DNA from: Rugalucina vietnamica
Taxonomy: Eukaryota; Mollusca; Bivalvia; Lucinida; Lucinidae
Direction: 5' to 3'
Assembly (NCBI GenBank): GCA_964017185.1
Contig: OZ024876.1
Location: 35,441,278-35,505,277 of the forward strand
DNA: 64,000 bases
How positions within the stretch are numbered: position 1 is the stretch's first letter; every line of letters starts with the position of its first letter. The position numbers and the translations under genes were made by a program. Below are positions 49,097 through 59,844 of the stretch, in pieces. The notes below the pieces were generated by a model, which saw only the letters and a list, made by a program, of their open reading frames with translations, was not told where the DNA came from and made no database searches.

Positions 49097-49360
49097 CATC
49101 AGGAAAACATGTCCGTGTAATGTATACCCCCTTATAGTGACCCCACTTTCATATAGTAAAACTGGGATATGCAAGGGTATACCTGTTTTTCTTATTTTTG
49201 CTCCAAAACATAGATTGTGGCGGTTCTAACTTGTACCCACAATCTATGTTTTGAGCAATAATAAGAAAACATATCAACAATTTTCAGCTGAAAATTTTCA
49301 ATTTTTTAAGCTAAAAAAATATCTGTTTATTGCATGGGCAAGGTTTCGTAATGACAGTCA
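49097..49360 (+). mobile_element. CATCAGG/GGCGG hairpin MITE
   Basis: CATCAGGAAAACATGTCCGT, TATAGTAAAACTGGGATATG, hairpin AACATAGATTGTGG CGGTTCT ... ACCCACAATCTATGTT, end GCATGGGCAAGGTTTCGTAA. One stem arm is shortened. Confidence 0.85.
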
Positions 49361-49429
49361 AAACAGCCAGATTACTGTGCAGTCACATGATGACTTAAGG
49401 CCTAAGAACTCTTTATGGCAGATGAAAAT

Positions 49430-50445
49430 GACATGCATACCCAATTCAGATAGATGCCAAATGAAAAGTCTAAATCCAGTTCAGCTAGGTACAAATGAAA
49501 AGTATATACATGTACATGATTCATCTAGGTACAATTGAAAAGTCTGTACCCAATTCAGACAGGGTCAAATGAAAAGTTTGTTCTCAATTCAGACTGGTGC
49601 AAATGAAAAGTCTGTACCTAATTCAGAGGGTCAGACGAAAAGTTTGTACCCAATTCAGACAGGTGCAAATGAAGTCTGTACACATTGCAGACAGGGTCAA
49701 ATGAAAGATAGTCTGTACCTAATTCTGACAGGTCAAATTGAAAAGTCTATAAGTAATTCAGACAGGGTCAAATGAAAAGTCTATAGCCAATACAGACAGG
49801 TGCAAATGATACATCTGTACCCAATTCAGATAAGAAGAAATGAAAAGTCTATACCCAATTCAGGTAGGTACAACTGAAAAGTCTATACCAAATTCAGATA
49901 GGTACAAATGAAAAGTCTAAAACCAATTAAGCTAGGTACAAATGAAATGGCTTTACCTGATTCATCTAGGTGCAAATGAAAAGTTTTTACCCAATTTAGA
50001 CATGTGTATATGAAAAGTCTATACCCAATTCAGACAGGGTAAAGTGAAAAGTCTGAACCCAATTCAGAAGGTGCAAATGAAAATGTTGTACCCAATTCAG
50101 ATAGGTGCAATGAAATGTCTGTACCCAATTCAGACAGGTACAAATGAAATGTCTGTACCCAACTGAGACAGGTGCAAATGGAAGTCTGTACCTAATTCAG
50201 AGGGGTCAAATGAAAAGTCTGTACCTACCATAATCCAGACACTGTCAAATGAAAAGTTAACCCGATTCAGTAAGGTTCAAATGAAAAATCTGTGCCCACT
50301 TCAGAAGAGAGTACCCAATTCAGACAGATGAAATGAAACATCTATAAACAATTCAAACCAGTGCAAAGTAAAAGTCTGTACCTATTCAGATGGGTACAAA
50401 TGGAATGTCTGTACATGATTCAGCTAGGTACAAATATAACTCTGT
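49430..50445 (+). repeat. Minisatellite of about 33-bp units, roughly 30 copies
   Basis: Diverged units of the form CAATTCAGACAGGTACAAAT GAAAAGTCTGTACC. Variation between units is high, so the array is old. Confidence 0.9.
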
Positions 50446-50649
50446 CCTTTTATGAAGATTTTTTGTCAGTTGTGGCATGTTGCTGAACAGCACCATTTCA
50501 CAATAATAAAATTTAAAATTATAAATGGACAGCCATAAGATGTATAATGTGTTTCAGTATGGAAACTAGGTTTGAAGTTGAACAATGATGGATTCATAAT
50601 TTGATACCTCATTTCTTGATCTTAAACTGAGTGGATCATCTTTATCATG

Positions 50650-51825
50650 ACTTTGTATGGTAGTCGAGCCGTCGTCCATGTGTCCGTCCATCCGTGCATT
50701 CACATTTTCAAACTTAAGTATCTCTAAGACAACAAGGCCAATCGTGATCAAATTTTATCTAAAGCATCATTGATGAGGGGGAAAGGTTGCATTTGGGTTT
50801 GGGCCAGGTCAGATCAGAACTCTGGTTTCCATGGCAACAGATAGCTCCCATTTAGTTATAATTGGGAAAATGTTGTGGCCACTCTAGCAACTTCATTTTT
50901 GATTGGATCTTTTTTATTCTTGGGAATAACAAGGACAACCATAACATCTTGGATGAGTTTGAATTTCGGCTAGGTTCGACAGATTGCGGAGCTAGCTGCC
51001 ATTGAGCATCTGGAAAAATCCCCATAGACTTATAATGGGAAAAATGTAGTGGCCACTCTAGCACCATTATTTTTCAGTGGATCTTCTTCATTCTTGCAGG
51101 TAACAAGGACAACCATAATATCTCGCATGGGTTCGAATTTCCGACCTCTGACTGGAGTTAGCTACCCTTGAGTGTTCGAAAAATCAGTATTTTGTGCTGT
51201 GGTCACTCTAGGGCCTTCAATTTTGATCGGGTCTTCTTCATACTTGGAAGTAACAGGGATAACCATAACATCTCGGATGAGTTCGAATTTCAGCCAGATT
51301 CGACCCTTTACTGCGGAGTTATCTGCCCTTGACTGTGTGAAAAATCAATATTTAGTGTTGTGTCCACTCCAGCGCCCTCATTTTTATTCGGATTTTCTTT
51401 ATTCTTGGAAGTAGCAAGGACATCCGTCGAATTTCGACCAGATCCGACCTCTGATGGCGGAGGTATCTGCCCTTGAGTGTTTGAAAAAAATCAAGATTTA
51501 GTGTTGTGGCCACGCTAGCGCCTTCATTTTATTCGGTTCTTCTTTATTCTTGGAAGTAACAAGGACATTTATAACATCTCGGATGAGTTCGAATTTCAGC
51601 CAGATCCGATCCATGACTGCGGAGTTAGCTGCCCTTGAGTGTCTGAAAAATCAATATTTAGTTTTGTGAAAAGTGACAACTTGGTCTCAGGTAAGTGTTT
51701 ACAGAACCAATGATCCTATGAAAACTATTGCAGCCATAGACCTGAAACCGTTATACCCATATATGGTAAAAAAAAAATGTCCAGTGACTCTCAGGTGAGC
51801 GATCGTTGCCCTTGGGCTACTTGTT
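50650..51825 (+). repeat. AGCTCACCTGAG-related repeat, five 155-bp units
   Basis: Begins with GTCGTCCATGTGTCCGTCCA. The interior has about five units of about 155 bp marked by TGTGGCCACTCTAGC and AGTAACAAGGACAACCATAA near 50930, 51095, 51250, 51412, 51560. Ends TCTCAGGTAAGTGTTTACAG. Confidence 0.75.
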
Positions 51826-51989
51826 AGTTAAGTTTAGGTAACGAGTGGCCACCTATTGGGAAACTAGCTGCTCATTCGGCTTACGATTTGTTTTCATGGT
51901 ATCATTACCTGATTTTTTATTTAGTTTTTTCCCACCTCAGTTATCTTTCTGATTGCGCCTTTTCCTGATCTTTGCCTACTTTACCTTTT

Positions 51990-52085
51990 TCAAAATCATA
52001 GGCCTTCTGGTTCTGGAGAAGATTTTTAAAGGTTTTTGCTATTTATAACTATGGCGGCCATTTTGGTTATGTGACTTGGTTCACG
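51990..52085 (-). repeat. AGCTCACCTGAG repeat fragment
   Basis: Minus strand: AATCTTCTCCAGAACCAGAA and a GGCCGCCAT-type word. Confidence 0.6.
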
Positions 52086-52380
52086 CGAGCTTAAGGTAAT
52101 AATGGCAGTGAAGCTTCCCGGGTTGTACTTTGAGGAAATTGTTACATTAAGTTCCTACTGAGTTGTCTCAAGTCCGAGTTGATCCGGATTTATGCACGAA
52201 GATCATGACAATAGCTCTACAGTTTTTGCTGGATTCCGACTCAGTATGCGATGCATGTGCACCTTAAGACCTAGCTGAATCCAGCACAAAAAACTATCGT
52301 AATAAGCCTGACGAATAACTGTATGTCGGTACATGTACATTTTGTTAATTCGAATGCATTCTAATGTAAAATAGATATCC

Positions 52381-52700
52381 CGTGCTGTTTCCGATTAAAC
52401 ATTTGACACCCCTACACCGCCGCTACGTCAAACGAGGCTGGATGCCAATCATTTCCGAGTCGCCTGTTTTTCATTGCATTAAATATTTCACTCGTTCGTT
52501 AACGTCATAAGTACGTCAAACCAAGGTGGATGCCAATCGCACCCATACTGTTCTTTCAGTAGAACATTTCAAATTCCACCACAGAAACGTCAAACGAGAC
52601 TGGATGCCAATCATCTCAATGTTCCCTGCTCTTCTTTTGATTACTTTTATACACAAACACCATCATGAAACACGTCAAACGCGACTGGGTGCTTTTAAAT
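52381..52700 (+). repeat. Satellite-like array, four 80-bp units
   Basis: The words ACGTCAAACGAGGCTGGATG, GTCAAACCAAGGTGGATGC, GTCAAACGAGACTGGATGC and GTCAAACGCGACTGGGTGC recur at about 52433, 52514, 52587 and 52673. Less conserved spacers contain AACATTTCA. Confidence 0.75.
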
Positions 52701-52712
52701 AGCACGCATGAG

Positions 52713-53687
52713 ACAAGGCTCATAGATGAGCTTATAGAATATGCATTCTCTGGTCGTCGTCGTCGATCCTAATGTACAAACATCATCTCCTCTGAAACCG
52801 CTGGCACAATCAAAGTTAGTGAAACGAAAGTTTGTATAAACGGTCTAGGCCACATAACCAAGACGGCCGCCATGCCTATGAAAAGCAAAAACCTTAAGAG
52901 TTTAAATTCGTATTCCCAAGAACCAGAAGCCCTATGATTTTGAAACTTGGCAAGAAATATCCAGGAATGGAGCTCTACGTTTGTATAAATCATGACCCTG
53001 GGATGTCTTATATTTTATGGCAGGGTCAGCTAAGGTCACTTATGTATTTGAATGGGGAAAATTGGTAAATTGTCATTAAATAGGTAAAACTTGTTGTGTT
53101 TTGAATAAGCAAATGGACAGAACATGTATGTTTAAGAAATTATTTTGGTCCCAGATGACTGTCTGCCATAGCCCTAGTGTTATATACATGTACATGTTTA
53201 TTTCCGTAACATTCAAACATTTTCTTCACTAAAACTGCTTTGTCAATCAAAGTCAAATTTCGTATTTAGCCTCCTTGCGATGTGAGTATGAATGCCTTGT
53301 ATACATCACCCAAGTGGTCGGCGTGACTATGCATAGCAAAAACATTTAATATCTTGTCCAGAATCAGAAGGTATATTATTTTAAAACTCGGCATAAAACA
53401 TTGAGGAATAAAGCTCTGCAAAGTATGCATAAATCATGCCTTTGGATGACCTTGATCTATTTTGCAATTAGCTCACCTATGCGTTTGAACAGGGTAAATT
53501 TGTGAAATGTCATTTAATGGAGAAAACTTACAAAATGACAGAAGATGTATGCTGATAAATGAAACAAATGACACAAGAGGGATTGTATGTCCCTGCTCCG
53601 GGGCTAACCACATGGATATTTATATGGAACTATTGGGTATTTGCTAGAACTCAGGTGAGCGTTTACAGGACCATTAGTTCTCTGCGT
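52713..53687 (+). repeat. AGCTCACCTGAG repeat copy (left of the young LINE)
   Basis: GGCTCATAGATGAGCTTATA at the left, GTCGTCGTCG, two internal units, end CTCAGGTGAGCGTTTACAGG ACCATTAGTTC. The LINE inserted right at its end; TAGTTCTCTGCGT is duplicated (53675-53687 and 57886-57898). Confidence 0.85.
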
Positions 53688-53722
53688 GATAGTTCGTCTC
53701 TCACTAATGAGAAAGACCATCA

Positions 53723-56700
53723 TTATTTCTTGAATAGTGCTGATGTGTGTTGGTGAGTTCTTTGATGGCTGACTAGGCCAATTCTGGCTCTAAACTGTCG
53801 GTTGCAAGTAGAGCAAGTCAATGTCATAGAGTCTGCTGGTGGCACATTTGTTTTGGCTTTGCGCTCTCTTCGCTTTCTTTCAGCTTCACAGATTCTCTTC
53901 TTTTCATAGAGAGCTGCTCCTTTGTTGATGAGACCTCGCCACTTTGATCGCTCCTGTGCAGTCTGTTCCCAGGACCCCATTGGTATTTCGAAATCCTTCA
54001 GAGAGGCTTTGAGGGTGTCTTTGTAGCGTTTCTTCTGGCCGCCTTGAGAGCGCTTTCCCTCCTGTAGTTCTCCATAGAAAACTTTCTTTGGAAGTCGCGC
54101 ATCAGGCATTCTTATAACATGGCCAGTCCATCTTAGCTGTGCTAGCTTTAAGACTGTATGCATGCTTTGCATCCCTGCTTTCCTCAGGACCTCTGTGTCT
54201 GGAATCTTGTCCTGCCACTTGATTTTTAACAACTTTCTCAAACAGCTTAAGTGGAAATGGTTAAGTCTGTTTGCATGGCGTTGGTATACTGTCCAGGTCT
54301 CACATGCATACAAGAGGGTTGGCAGTACCACAGCCTTGTAGACTTTCAGCTTGGTGTCAAGCTTGATTCCATTTCGCTCCCAGACATTTGCACGGAGTCT
54401 TCCGAATGCCACACTAGCTTTTGCAATTCTGGCAGTGATCTCATCATCAATATGCACTGCTCTGGAGAGAGTGCTTCCCAGGTAGGTGAACTTGTCAACA
54501 ACTTTCAGTTTTTGCCCATTCACAGTGATGGTTGGTTCATTATATGGTTTTCCGGGGGCTGGTTGGTGTACAACCTCTGTCTTTTTTGTGCTGATTGTGA
54601 GATCATAGTTATCACATGACTGTGAGACTTGATCCATGGCTCTTTGCATTTTTGCCTCTGTGTTGGCATTCTTATCCATATCATCTGCATAGAGGAGCTC
54701 ATCTAGCACATCAGTCTGGACCTTAGTTTTGGCTTGCAACCTTCTGAGGTTGAATATGTTGCCATCAAAACGGTACCTGATTGGAAAACCAGTGTCACTG
54801 TCCTGAAAAGCATCCATAAGCATGGCAGAAAACATCATACTGAACAGTGTTGGTGCCAGAACACAGCCTTGTTTGACCCCATTTGTTACTTCAAATGGTT
54901 CAGAGAACTCTCCATCATTTTGCACACGTGCCTGCATGCCATCATGAAACTGCCGCACCATAGCTATGAATCTTGGTGGACAGCCAAACTTGGCCATGAT
55001 TTTCCAGAGTCCATCACGACTAACAGTGTCAAAAGCTTTGGTGAGGTCAACAAACGTCATGTATAGATCTACATTCTGTTCTTGGCATTTCTCCTGAAGC
55101 TGTCTTGCTGTGAAGATCATGTCTATTGTCCCTCTGTCTTTTCTGAATCCACATTGACTTTCTGGGATAAGTCCCGTCTGATCAAGATGAGCATTCAGAC
55201 GATTCAACAGAATTTTTGCAAGTATCTTCCCAGCAATTGATAGGAGGGAGATGCCTCTGTGATTGTCACAGACTTGATGATTTCCTTTCCGCTTGTATAG
55301 GTGGATTATGGATGCATCCTTAAATTCTTGTGGGATAGCCTCCTTCCTCCACATACAGTGAAACAACTCTGTCAGTTTCTCTGCCATGGGTAGCCCCCCA
55401 GCCTTGTAAACTTCGGCAGGAATTGCATCTGCACCTGGGGCTTTGCCAGATGATAGTTGTTGAACTGCTTTTCTTGTTTCCGTAACGGTAGGAAATTCAT
55501 CTAACAGGACACAGCACTCTATCTGTGGAAGTCTGTCGATTGCATCCTGATTGATGCTTGATGGTCGATTAAGCACACTATTGAAGTGTTCTGCCCACCT
55601 TTCCAAGATAGCTTCTTTATCTGTGAGAAGAGTGTTTCCATCTTCACTGAGCAATGTGGTGGCTCCAGAACTCTTTGGACCATAAATGGTTTTCAGTGCA
55701 TCATGAAATTTCTTCATGTCCTTTCTATCCGCAAAAGACTGAATTTCTTCTGTTTTCTTCCTCAGCCAGGAATCTTGCATGTCCCTAAGCTGGGTCTGGA
55801 CTGTCTTACAAATGTTGCTGTAGGCTGCTTTCTTTGATGCTGAGCTAGTATCATCTTGATGTGCCTTGAGCAAACGGTGCTTTTCTTCAAGAAGCCTCTG
55901 AATTTCATCATCATTCTCATCAAACCAGTCTTGATGTTTGCGAGATGGATGGCCTAAGGTGCTTGCAGCTGAAGAAAGAATTGTTTTATGGAAAACTGTC
56001 CAGTTTTCTTCGGGGTCCTCTGAACTGAGATTCATTGCATTCAGTTGGTTGCAAATGTCTGTTAAGAAATCTTGTCTCATGCTGTCTTTATTCAGCTTTG
56101 AGACATCCAGTCTCTTAGGAGCTTTCTTGCCTTGAGGGCGCCTCTCAGGCTGTATTCTTAGGTTGAGTTTGCTGACAACCAGTCTATGATCTGTCCAGCA
56201 GTCTGCACCACACATAGTCTTTGTCACTTTAACATCCTGCCTGTCTGTTCTCCGCACTATGACATAGTCTATGAGATGCCAGTGTTTGGAACGGGGATGC
56301 ATCCAGGATGTTTTGTTCCTATTAGGTAGACGGAAGACTGTGTTGGTGATTAGAAGATCATGTTCAGCACACTTCCTGAGAAGCAAGAGACCATTGCTGT
56401 TGCACTTTCCAACCCCTTCTGGACCTATATCTCCTTCCCAGGTCTGGTGGTCTGTACCCACTCTGGCATTAAAGTCGCCAAGAAGGATAAGCTTGTCTGT
56501 GCGGGGTGTTGCAGAAATAACATTGTCTAGGTCATCATAGAACTTGTCCTTGACCTCATCTGGATTGGTCATTGTGGGTGCATAAGCACTGACAATAGTT
56601 GCATGTTTATTGCCTGACATAGGAAGTCTCAATGTCATTAGACGGTCATTTATGCCTTTTGGCAATCCTGACAGCTTACCAACAAGTTCTGTTTTGATGG

Positions 56701-57000
56701 CAAAGCCAACTCCTGCTTCACGCCTTTCTTCACTTTTGCGTCCACTCCAGAAGAAGGTGTATCCAGCACCAACTTCTTTGATCTCCCCAACATCTGCGAA
56801 CCGAGTCTCACTCAATGCAGCTATCTGTATATCATACCTCCCAAGTTCTCTGCCCACAAGGGCCGTTCTACGCTGTGGTCTATCTGACCCAGCACTATCC
56901 ATTAAAGTGCGCACATTCCATGCGCCAATCCGTAAGGGGATTACTCTAGCTTTTTTCTTTGTATTTCGACCGCTTAAGGGGATCCCCGCTGATCGCGGTT
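53723..57000 (-). CDS. LINE ORF2: apurinic endonuclease, reverse transcriptase, C2H2 finger
   Basis: A single open frame of about 1,090 codons. From the ATG at 56914 (1,063 residues): APE-type endonuclease (LSETRF at 34, LLGDFNARVG at 144, WTDHRLVVS at 240), RT (KAPGADAIPAEVYK at 491, GFRKDRGTIDMI at 589, FVDLTKAFDTVSRDGLW at 621, VKQGCVLAPTLFSMMFSAML at 680, YADD at 742) and a terminal C2H2 finger (Cys1034, Cys1037, His1050, His1054). The ATG falls inside the first endonuclease strand; the frame continues upstream through RIGAWNVRTL to a TAA near 57002 with no ATG, so the true start is unclear (non-AUG or a lost start). Animal databases often mislabel such ORFs as craniofacial development protein 2-like. 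Confidence 0.88.
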
Positions 57001-57376
57001 AACCAGCCAGGGGGTTTGAAGCAGGCAATTGTTTAGGGCACCTTTTCTAGCCCCTTCCCCATGCTACGGGGGTGAGCAGTGCGGTCCTAAATAGGTCTGC
57101 TCAGTCACTCAGCCGACTGCCGAATTCTGCTTACTGCTTCTCCTCACAGAAAACGACCATTAGAACTGAGCCGCCTGTGTGCAGGTCTGCAACTACAGCT
57201 CCCAGTGTGTCCTACACCTGCTGCTTCGCCACTCGCCCATCGCCACAGGACTTTGTAGGTATGTGGGTGCAAGTGTGATGAAATTGTTGTGTATGCAAGT
57301 GCTTGTGTGTTGAGAAATAAGATGACATGCGCTATGAAATTCGATTATAGTGAGGAAGAGGTGCGCAACGTCAACC

Positions 57377-57559
57377 TCACTCTCTAGTCCTCGCCCAGCT
57401 GCGCCCAGAGGCAAGACACAGGTCAAGACGTCTGGAGTTGGGTTTGGATGCAGTGGATGACCGTAACATCTTTAGTGCCTTGTCACGCTCTGCATGTTCC
57501 ACAACATGTTGCTGTATCGCTTTCTGAACCGTTGAATCAGATGATTTCTTCCGCTCCAT
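57377..57559 (-). CDS. Small upstream frame in the LINE 5' UTR (uncertain)
   Basis: Sixty codons, MERKKSSDSTVQKAIQQHVV then EHAERDKALKMLRSST, charged and helical-looking. It could be a remnant ORF1 or a leader peptide. No domain recognised. Confidence 0.25.
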   Translation of the reverse strand: MERKKSSDSTVQKAIQQHVVEHAERDKALKMLRSSTASKPNSRRLDLCLASGRSWARTRE

Positions 57560-58010
57560 CTACCGAAACAGTCTTTGCATATCTGGACTAGGCATATCCA
57601 GACACACAGGTTTGATTTTGGAGTTTCCTTCTCCTAGATGAATTGCTGGCCACAGCTGAAGAGCTCCATCTACCCTTTCTTAGGTTTTGTTTAGAGACCT
57701 GTAAACTCCTAGGAGGGCTGTCAACCAAGACTAATGAGTTCCCCCTGCCCAGCTAGATTTTTGTGTAGAGAACTAGCTTAACTCCTAGATGAGTTGCCTT
57801 CCAAGGCTAACGAGCCCCCATCTGCACCGCATGACAACAGGTAGTACTGATTACATGTTACAGTAGCAGTTAAACTGACCTGACCTAGTTCTCTGCGTAA
57901 TATCAATTTCTCCGATGATACGTCCACTCTGTTCTCAAAAGATGCAGACATCACGTAAAAGTAAGCAATGATAAGGAACCGTTAGGGACTTCTGGATTTT
58001 TCTATACAGC

Positions 58011-58870
58011 CAAAGGACCAATGGTCCTGTTTACGCTCGCCTGAGATCTTCTTTATCCTCAAATTTATATCCTTGTGCATAAATCTTCAGCCGATTTGTC
58101 CGTTTTCTGCAATGAGTTCCCATTAAATGACATTTTACCAATTTTCCCCGTTCAAATGCACAGGCGACTTAAGTTGACACTGACATAAAATGAGCCGCGA
58201 CGCGAGAAAACCGGTCTTCGGGGTTTCCGACCAGGTCCGACACAAACCGGCCTGTACAAGCTCAGAAAAGAGCTAGAAGCTTGAAATTTTGGATTTAAGT
58301 AGAGGAGGAATTGCACTATCCGAGTAGCGAAAACAAAGGCGCTGATCAGCTTCGCGGTTACCGCGAAGCTGATCTGCGCCTTTGTTTTCGCCTAGGCAAA
58401 AATCCGGTTTTCTCACGATGCGGCTCAAATAGGTCAAAACATCCCGATTTCATTATTTATATAAACGTTGTAGGGCTCTATTTCTCAATTTATTATGGTT
58501 TTGAAATTCATAGGCATCCTGATTTTGAGAAGATGATGATTAAAAGATTTTTTTTATTTATAGCCCTGACAGCTATTTTTGTCATGTGACCTGGATCATT
58601 TATACAAACATTCATCCTCCTTTAGCAAGGAGTCTATATATGAAACTTGGCTTTGATTGGCCAAGCGATGTCAAAGAAGAATATGTTAAAACACTACAGA
58701 GATATACATGTATATATAGCCTAGGAGCAGGAGCAGACAAACCCAAGGGGCCAAAATGGTTTTAAAATAAACATTATTTTTCTGTCCAATTTCAAGCAAG
58801 TTTACCCTTTAAATGGCATTTTACCCATTACCCCATTAAAATACATAGTCAGTTTTTCATAAATGTGTTA
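58011..58870 (-). repeat. AGCTCACCTGAG repeat (minus), split by a MITE
   Basis: Begins GGACCAATGGTCCTGTTTAC GCTCGCCTGAGA, the complement of the family end. It continues on both sides of the MITE at 58191-58427 with words such as GTCATGTGACCTGGATCATT. Confidence 0.78.
58191..58427. mobile_element. GAGCCGC hairpin MITE, copy 17
   Basis: Ends TGAGCCGCGACGCGAGAAAA and CACGATGCGGCTCA; near-perfect stem around TTCGCGGTTACCGCGAA. It lies inside the preceding repeat, so it is the younger of the two. Confidence 0.9.
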
Positions 58871-59028
58871 AAATTTTGCTAGACAGGACAAACAGACTGA
58901 ATCATTTAGATTAATCACAACAGAACCGTCTTGAAATGGCGAGTAAAGCAAAATAGTGCAGATTGCAGAGCACGAATCGCTTTTGAGGGGCCCCCATCTT
59001 CGCCCTGCTGAGACTATACTTCCTTATT

Positions 59029-59270
59029 TGAGCCACCACATGGGAAAACCAAGGCGCAGCCACCACATAGGCGAAAACAAAGGCGCAGATCAGCTTCGCA
59101 GTAACTGCGAAGCTGATCAGCGCCTTTGTTTTCGCTACTCGGATAGTACAATTCTTCTTCTACTTAAATCCGAAATTTCAAGCTTCTAGCTCTTTTCTGT
59201 GCTTGTACAGGTCGATTTGTGTCGGACCTGTTCGGAAATTACATTGTTGGTTTTCCCACGAGGCGGCTCA
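59029..59270. mobile_element. GAGCCGC hairpin MITE, copy 18
   Basis: Ends TGAGCCACCACATGGGAAAA and CACGAGGCGGCTCA. A small duplication at the left repeats AAGGCGCAGCCACCACAT. Confidence 0.88.
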
Positions 59271-59439
59271 TTTCTTGGTGCACATGTGTGCTTCGATTTT
59301 TAAAGCGTCTTTGATTTCCGGATTTTCAATGTGCCAAAATGTAATGTCGGATATGGACTACTGATAAAAGCTTTGACACAGATTCTAACCTTGAAGCGTC
59401 AGTCGTGTCATTAGGGCTTCTGTCCATTTTCGACTGAAT

Positions 59440-59572
59440 CAGCACAGAAGATGGCTAGTGGCTTGAAATTCGGATTCAGAATCAATTTATAAAATAATAT
59501 AGAATGAAACTAAAACAAAGGCGCTTTATATAGCTGATCTGAGCCTATGTGTCTGCATATCAAAAGGGTCGT
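59440..59572. mobile_element. Decayed GAGCCGC MITE in the 5' flank of the carbohydrate-binding gene
   Basis: Keeps CACAGAAGATGGCTAGTGGC, TTGAAATTCGGATT, ACAAAGGCGCTTTATATAGC and TGATCTGAGCCTATGTGTCT in family order; ends lost. It lies 43-175 bp upstream of the ATG at 59615. Confidence 0.55.
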
Positions 59573-59614
59573 TTTTGCTTGATCCGATACATGTTATATC
59601 AGACTTCCTGCAAC

Positions 59615-59817
59615 ATGGCGGCTACTGGTTTGACCGTTCTTTTTGTCGCCACAATATTGGTTAGATGTAGGGGACAGAAACTCGGTCCGGAGCTATTCAA
59701 GAACCCAGGCATGGAAGATGCGGATATAATCGGGGCTTATGGCCCGGCCTGGGGCTACACGGTAGAGTGGACACGGGACAGCCATTCAGGGTCATATGCT
59801 GTCAAAATTTCCAACAG
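59615..59817 (+). CDS. Secreted CBM4/9-like protein (GH10 xylanase-like), first coding exon
   Basis: Encodes a signal peptide (MAATGLTVLFVATILVRCRG) and then LGPELFKNPGMEDADIIGAY, GYTVEWTRDSHSGSYAVKIS. This is the start of a CBM4/9-type carbohydrate-binding beta-sandwich, which in molluscs often precedes a GH10 endo-xylanase domain. I chose the ATG at 59615 (AACATGGCGG context) because the signal peptide starts there; an in-frame ATG at 59549 adds 22 residues lying partly in a decayed repeat. Donor CAACAG|GTACTT; the split codon joins exactly to 63615. The enzyme domain is outside the window, so the xylanase assignment is inference. Confidence 0.75.
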
Positions 59818-59844
59818 GTACTTATTATTTATTATAAAAACATT

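Larger units (their letters stand above)
53688..57885 (-). mobile_element. Near-intact LINE, 4.2 kb, 13-bp target-site duplication
   Basis: Both flanks carry the identical word TAGTTCTCTGCGT, so both ends are known. On the minus strand: about 880 bp of 5' UTR (57885-57004) with two similar direct repeats (CTCATCTAGGAGTTAAGC and CCTCCTAGGAGTTTACAGG), one long ORF, and only 35 bp of 3' UTR without poly(A). A short 3' UTR is typical of RTE-type elements. Possibly full-length and young. Confidence 0.88.

Noticed and set aside
49430-50445. CRISPR-like array
   Set aside because: The units are contiguous, diverged and have no unique spacers; the sequence is eukaryotic. It is a minisatellite.
52430-52695. 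Cadherin-like cleavage motifs (VKRDW) as exons
   Set aside because: The motif comes from an 80-bp tandem repeat; no splice sites or flanking homology.
54251-57278. Plus-strand frames opposite the LINE ORF
   Set aside because: Antisense shadows of the 1,063-residue ORF2.
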